64,000 nucleotides of DNA from Acanthaster planci (taxonomy: Eukaryota > Echinodermata > Asteroidea > Valvatida > Acanthasteridae): the NCBI RefSeq assembly GCF_001949145.1, contig NW_019091562.1:1-64000 (forward strand), given 5' to 3'. A program made the position numbers and the translations under genes. Below the pieces are notes generated by a model. That model had not been told where the DNA came from and ran no database searches. It was given only the letters and a program-made list of their open reading frames with translations. Shown in pieces: positions 63,664-64,000 of the stretch. Within the stretch, counting starts at the first letter, position 1. Each line of letters starts with the position of its first letter.

Positions 63664-64000
63664 CTGGAGAGGGAAGTGCACGAAGGCATGAACAGACGAG
63701 AAAAATGGTCCAAAACTGGGCTTGTGGAAGGTGTCACATGTGGATTGCCATTTCATAGCCTTCTGTTAGTCGCACGATCTTGGAACGGGAAAGGTAAATC
63801 TCTAACAGTTGGTCGAGCACAGATTATTAACTGGATTTATCTGATGGTTTGGATTACCACATCACAAACACAGTGCATACACCTAAGCGGACAGGTTGTT
63901 AAAGGAGAGACACAACAGGTCTGAGTGTACTTTTAACAAAAGGACGATTGAATGCTGCGATGAAACAAATGGACAAAATCAAAACTGAAAACTTTGTATC

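Overview
The window is eukaryotic nuclear DNA from an animal. Its genes are split into short exons of about 60-270 bp with GT-AG introns, the sequence is AT-rich, and many non-autonomous DNA transposons lie in the introns and spacers. The gene content fits a marine invertebrate, probably a non-vertebrate deuterostome such as amphioxus, a hemichordate or an echinoderm: CEP290, an ASIC-like channel, two NIT-domain guanylate cyclases and NFS1. I cannot name the species from sequence alone. Exons were assigned by joining splice sites whose reading phases agree, and all joins below are in phase.

Layout from left to right. (1) 2472-4982, + strand: the last four exons of a CEP290-like centrosomal/ciliary coiled-coil protein, with a poly(A) signal at 5116. 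(2) 5270-6230, - strand: a decayed DDE integrase from a large mobile element. (3) 10165-17824, + strand: ten exons of a DEG/ENaC channel of the ASIC type, complete from the start codon through TM2. It lacks several residues tied to gating in ASICs. (4) 20276-26737 and 33608-44237, both - strand: two complete paralogous membrane guanylate cyclases with an extracellular NIT (nitrate/nitrite-sensing-type) domain. Both have five exons with identical intron phases, which makes a clear tandem duplication. (5) 57401-63663, - strand: the C-terminal half of the mitochondrial cysteine desulfurase NFS1, whose 5' exons lie beyond the right edge.

The spacers and introns carry several families of palindromic or terminal-inverted-repeat elements: 13.8-14.1 and 40.5 kb, 19.5 kb, 22.5 kb, 29.2 kb, 29.7-30.7 kb, 46.6 kb, 48.5-49.1 kb, 49.15 kb with a relative at 9.1 kb, 51.7 kb and 55.2-56.2 kb. 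There are also two tRNA-like SINE fragments and one assembly artefact around a poly-T run and N gap at 38.3-38.45 kb.

The genes do not form a pathway. The biologically most interesting unit is the NIT-guanylate cyclase pair. These are predicted surface receptors that would turn a small extracellular ligand, possibly nitrate or nitrite by analogy with bacterial NIT proteins, into cGMP. The neighbouring channel looks like an ASIC-family member that is probably not a classical acid sensor.
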